The notes beneath the pieces are model-generated. The model did no database searches and had not been told where the DNA came from. It saw nothing but the letters and a program-made list of their open reading frames with translations. From contig JAGWVZ010000182.1 of assembly GCA_018970625.1 (NCBI GenBank), positions 1 to 7,207 on the forward strand: a stretch of DNA of 7,207 bases, given 5' to 3'. The DNA comes from Myxococcales bacterium. Lineage in GTDB: Bacteria > Myxococcota > Bradymonadia > REDH01. Every line of letters starts with the position of its first letter. Position 1 is the first letter of the stretch. Both the position numbers and the translations under genes were made by a program. Positions 5,211-7,207 of the stretch are shown piece after piece.

Positions 5211-6449
5211 ATGAGCCAATCAAGACGTGTTGAACTGCTTTCGCTCGCTGTGGCTGCTGTGTTGTTGCCGGTCACAGTGGCCGCACAGGAGCTGGAGTAT
5301 GTTCCTGAGCTCACGGACACCGAGGTGGGCGGCGACGGCGTATGGACCGTCACGGGAACCATGAACGCGAGCGCGAACGTCGCATCGAACCGACGCGTGG
5401 TCGGTCAGATCGAGGGTACCGGCTTGACGTTCGGGCTCGCGCTGGCCGGCGACGTTTCGTACGTCGGGGGACCGCATGAGTGGCGCACCAGCGCCAGCAT
5501 CTCAGAGACGTTCTCGCGCACGCCAGTCATCGATCAGTTTGTGAAGAGCGGTGATCTGGCCTTTCTGGAGTCCATTTACTTCTATCACCTGCCTCGCGCC
5601 GACTGGTTTGGACCGTTTGTGCGATTTCGTATGGATACGACGCTCTTTCGCGGTAACGATTTTCGACCGGCACCGGTGAATTATCTGGTGGCCAACGTGG
5701 ATGGAACCACGACAGCGTTGACCTCGGATACGCTGCTTCTGACGAGCTCGTTCTCGCCGATGGCGCTGAAAGAGTCGGTCGGTGCATTCGCTCGGCCATA
5801 CGACGCAACCTTTCTGGCGGTCGATGTTCGTCTGGGCGTGGGTGCGCGTGAGACCTTCGCTGACGGTCAACTCGTGCTCGCCGATGATGGCGCAACCGCT
5901 GATGTGATCGAGGTGCGCGAGCTTCAGAGCTTTACGCAGGCCGGTGGTGAGGGCACGCTGACGCTGGCCGGCGCCTCGAATGACAATCGGGTGACCTACA
6001 CAGCCATGGCCGAGGTCATGTTGCCCTTCTACGACAGTCTCGACGTGGATGGTTTGTCGGCGATCGACCTGGCGAACGTGGAGGTGACCGCCACCACGTC
6101 GTTCAAGGTGACGCAGTGGGCATCGCTCGATTATCAGCTGCGCGCGACCCGAATCCCTTCCCTTCTGGACGAATGGCAGGTCGCCAACCTGATGCTTCTG
6201 ACGCTCGGCGGCACATGGACCTATTCGTCGGCCGAGCCTGAAGTAGAGGTTCCTGCCGAGCCAGTGTCGGTTCCCGTTCCTGACGCCCCCGTTGAAGATG
6301 TTGCCCCAGCGGCAGAGGAGTCGCCGGCTGCCGAAGAGCCACCGGCTGTCGAAGAGCCACCGGCTGCCGAAGAGCCGCCGGCTGCCGAAGAGCCACCGGC
6401 TGACGAAGAGCCGCCGGCTGCCGACGAGCCACCGGCTGCAGAAGAATAA
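5211..6449 (+). CDS. Secreted, probable outer-membrane beta-barrel protein with Pro/Glu/Ala repeat tail
   Basis: A 412-residue protein of unknown function. Residues 1-25 form a signal peptide: Arg5-Arg6, a hydrophobic core (LLSLAVAAVLLP), and a likely cleavage after VAA before Gln26. Residues 45-338 alternate polar and hydrophobic residues in short strands rich in Thr, Ser, Val and aromatics (for example WTVTGTMNASANV, FGPFVRFRMDTTLF, FLAVDVRLGVGAR, VEVTATTSFKV). That is typical of an outer-membrane beta-barrel, and the segment ends in an aromatic strand (GGTWTY, 333-338). The arrangement faintly recalls DUF3078-type proteins; I hold that loosely. Residues 341-412 are an acidic, proline-rich tail whose last 45 residues are tandem EEPPAA-like hexapeptides. 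Such tails may reach through or bind peptidoglycan, or project from the cell, but no function can be read from the sequence. The gene is divergent from the phosphoesterase and convergent with the acetyltransferase. Confidence 0.8.
   Translation: MSQSRRVELLSLAVAAVLLPVTVAAQELEYVPELTDTEVGGDGVWTVTGTMNASANVASNRRVVGQIEGTGLTFGLALAGDVSYVGGPHEWRTSASISETFSRTPVIDQFVKSGDLAFLESIYFYHLPRADWFGPFVRFRMDTTLFRGNDFRPAPVNYLVANVDGTTTALTSDTLLLTSSFSPMALKESVGAFARPYDATFLAVDVRLGVGARETFADGQLVLADDGATADVIEVRELQSFTQAGGEGTLTLAGASNDNRVTYTAMAEVMLPFYDSLDVDGLSAIDLANVEVTATTSFKVTQWASLDYQLRATRIPSLLDEWQVANLMLLTLGGTWTYSSAEPEVEVPAEPVSVPVPDAPVEDVAPAAEESPAAEEPPAVEEPPAAEEPPAAEEPPADEEPPAADEPPAAEE
6312..6446 (+). repeat. 18-bp tandem repeat encoding EEPPAA-type hexapeptides
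   Basis: Seven in-frame 18-bp units (starting at 6312, 6330, 6348, 6366, 6384, 6402 and 6420) and a final half unit up to the stop codon. The core unit is GCC GAA GAG CCA CCG GCT. Units differ by single changes: TCG for CCA in the first, GTC or GAC for GCC, GAC for GAA, CCG for CCA. CCA and CCG alternate along several units, hinting that a two-unit block was duplicated. The repeat makes up residues 368-411 of the protein, and gain or loss of units would keep the frame. Confidence 0.9.
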
Positions 6450-6511
6450 CGCTTCCTGACGTCGCTCGCTTATGCTGTCGCTGCCAACGCCCCATGCGGA
6501 CAGGTTCCTGC
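6450..6511. other. Convergent gap between repeat-tailed protein and acetyltransferase genes
   Basis: These 62 bp contain no gene. Possible foldbacks are CGGAC (6497-6501) with GTCCG (6515-6519), and CAGTC (6513-6517) with GACTG (6523-6527), both reaching into the end of the acetyltransferase gene. The second has a 5-base loop. Neither has a T-run, so termination here is only a possibility. Confidence 0.2.
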
Positions 6512-7087
6512 TCAGTCCGGCAGACTGGCAGGTGGGAATGGGCGTGGATCGGTGCTGAGCATGGACCACACGACTTCATCGTGAGCCTGTCCGCGCGCCT
6601 GAAAGTAGCCGCGCAACGTGCCTTCGCGTGTAAAGCCCACGCGTTCGAGGACTCGGCTGGACCGTTCGTTGAACGGGTGCACAAAGGCTTCCACCCGATG
6701 TGCCATCATGGCGTCGAAGCACCAGGGCAGGATGTGTTGCAGGGCCTCGGTGATAAAACCCTTTCCCTGTGCCTCGGGCGCCAGCTCGTAGCCGAGCTCC
6801 ACTCGGCGATGTTTCACGCTCGCTTCATGAAAGCCGCAAGTGCCGATCAGCTTTCCGCTGAGGCGGTCGGTGATGGCAAAGCGCGAGCCTTGCTGGTTTT
6901 CGGGGAGCTGAATGAAGAATTCCACGACAGCGGCCGCCTGCGCGGCTGAGCGCAGCGGGTCGAAGGCCATATGCTCCATGACCTCTGGTAGTCGCCAGAA
7001 TGCATACAGCGCCGGTGCATCATCGGGCTCAAGCGGCCGCAGGCGCAGTCGCGGCGTGTGGATGGTGGTTGGTGGCAGCACATACAT
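6512..7087 (-). CDS. GNAT-family N-acetyltransferase, RimJ/RimL type
   Basis: A 191-residue cytoplasmic acetyl-CoA-dependent acetyltransferase; the acceptor may be a protein N-terminus, an amino acid or a small amine, and cannot be told from sequence. The opening IHTPRLRLRPLEPDDAPALY (residues 9-28) is the typical start of this subfamily (TxRLxLRxLxxxDA). The acetyl-CoA pyrophosphate loop is QGKG (107-110) in LGYELAPEAQGKGFITEAL. NxxSxxxLExxGF follows as NERSSRVLERVGF (140-152), then EGTLRGYF (155-162). Length is normal. ATG 7087 has GAGG 8 bases upstream; a TTG two codons earlier would lie too close to that site. The nearest upstream frame ends 30 bases before the start, so the gene may belong to an operon entering from the right edge. 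Confidence 0.9.
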   Translation of the reverse strand: MYVLPPTTIHTPRLRLRPLEPDDAPALYAFWRLPEVMEHMAFDPLRSAAQAAAVVEFFIQLPENQQGSRFAITDRLSGKLIGTCGFHEASVKHRRVELGYELAPEAQGKGFITEALQHILPWCFDAMMAHRVEAFVHPFNERSSRVLERVGFTREGTLRGYFQARGQAHDEVVWSMLSTDPRPFPPASLPD

Positions 7088-7095
7088 GAGCAAAC

Positions 7096-7099
7096 CCTC
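7096..7099 (-). promoter_or_regulatory. Ribosome binding site of the acetyltransferase gene
   Basis: On the minus strand GAGG (within CGAGGG) lies 8 bases before ATG 7087. It settles the start in favour of this ATG over the in-frame TTG at 7093. Confidence 0.7.
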
Positions 7100-7117
7100 G
7101 TCTTTCGGGTCAGGTTC

Positions 7118-7207
7118 TCAGACGATGATGTTCTGGTCAAACGAGAAATCAGGTGCGCCGTGGGCCAGGGATCTCCGCTGTGTTGCAGGCGGTGCGGCAA
7201 GTTTCGT
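7118..7207 (-). CDS. Possible 3' end of an unidentified gene (partial)
   Basis: On the minus strand a frame enters from the right edge and runs 29 codons to a TGA at 7120-7118, with a tail ending PDFSFDQNIIV. The last dozen codons mostly end in G or C, as in the neighbouring genes, and the stop falls 30 bases before the acetyltransferase start, a normal operon spacing. The product is not recognisable. A plus-strand frame starting ATG-ATG at 7125 is also open to the edge, so this call is tentative. Confidence 0.33.
   Translation of the reverse strand, partial: TKLAAPPATQRRSLAHGAPDFSFDQNIIV

Noticed and set aside
6497..6527. Intrinsic terminator between the convergent genes
   Set aside because: The stems are only 5 bp, they overlap the acetyltransferase stop, and no T-run follows on either strand.
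5502..6569. Long minus-strand frame opposite the outer-membrane-type gene
   Set aside because: Its apparent repeats (SRWLFG-like) are just the reverse strand of the EEPPAA repeat, and the rest has no recognisable protein character.
7125..7207. Plus-strand gene starting ATG-ATG at the right edge
   Set aside because: It has no good ribosome site and only 27 codons; the minus-strand frame over the same bases fits the operon spacing better. Neither can be settled without more sequence.

Overview
The window is about 7.2 kb of GC-rich (roughly 60%), densely coded DNA from a Gram-negative bacterium. An outer-membrane-type protein with a signal peptide and a Tat-exported lipoprotein both point to a double membrane. 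The lipoprotein's Asp/Ser/Thr/Ala-rich linker after its lipidated cysteine resembles those common in Myxococcota, Bradymonadales and other former deltaproteobacteria. That placement is a guess from style, not a phylogenetic result. No mobile element, CRISPR array, tRNA or rRNA was seen.

Left part (1-1775, plus strand): the tail of an unidentified gene, then cmoA and cmoB. Each junction is a 4-base ATGA overlap, so the three look translationally coupled. CmoA and CmoB are successive enzymes of one pathway. CmoA makes carboxy-S-adenosylmethionine from SAM and prephenate, and CmoB uses it to carboxymethylate 5-hydroxyuridine at wobble position 34 of tRNAs, giving cmo5U.

Middle (1827-5116, minus strand): a divergent aldehyde-dehydrogenase-superfamily protein of 569 residues lies downstream of a 452-residue lipoprotein metallophosphoesterase of the purple-acid-phosphatase type. 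The 221 bp between them hold a strikingly polylinker-like run of restriction sites. The two genes need not share an operon or a function.

Right part (5211-7207): divergent from the phosphoesterase is a secreted, probably outer-membrane, beta-rich protein of unknown function with a tandem EEPPAA-type repeat tail. Convergent to it is a RimJ/RimL-like GNAT acetyltransferase on the minus strand. Upstream of that, at the right edge, is what may be the last 29 codons of another minus-strand gene.

Overall this looks like ordinary chromosomal housekeeping and envelope genes. I did not find a convincing undescribed system. The points most worth checking are the polylinker-like stretch, the repeat tail, the altered metal motif of the phosphoesterase, the unusual aldehyde dehydrogenase active-site context and a shifted arginine in CmoA.
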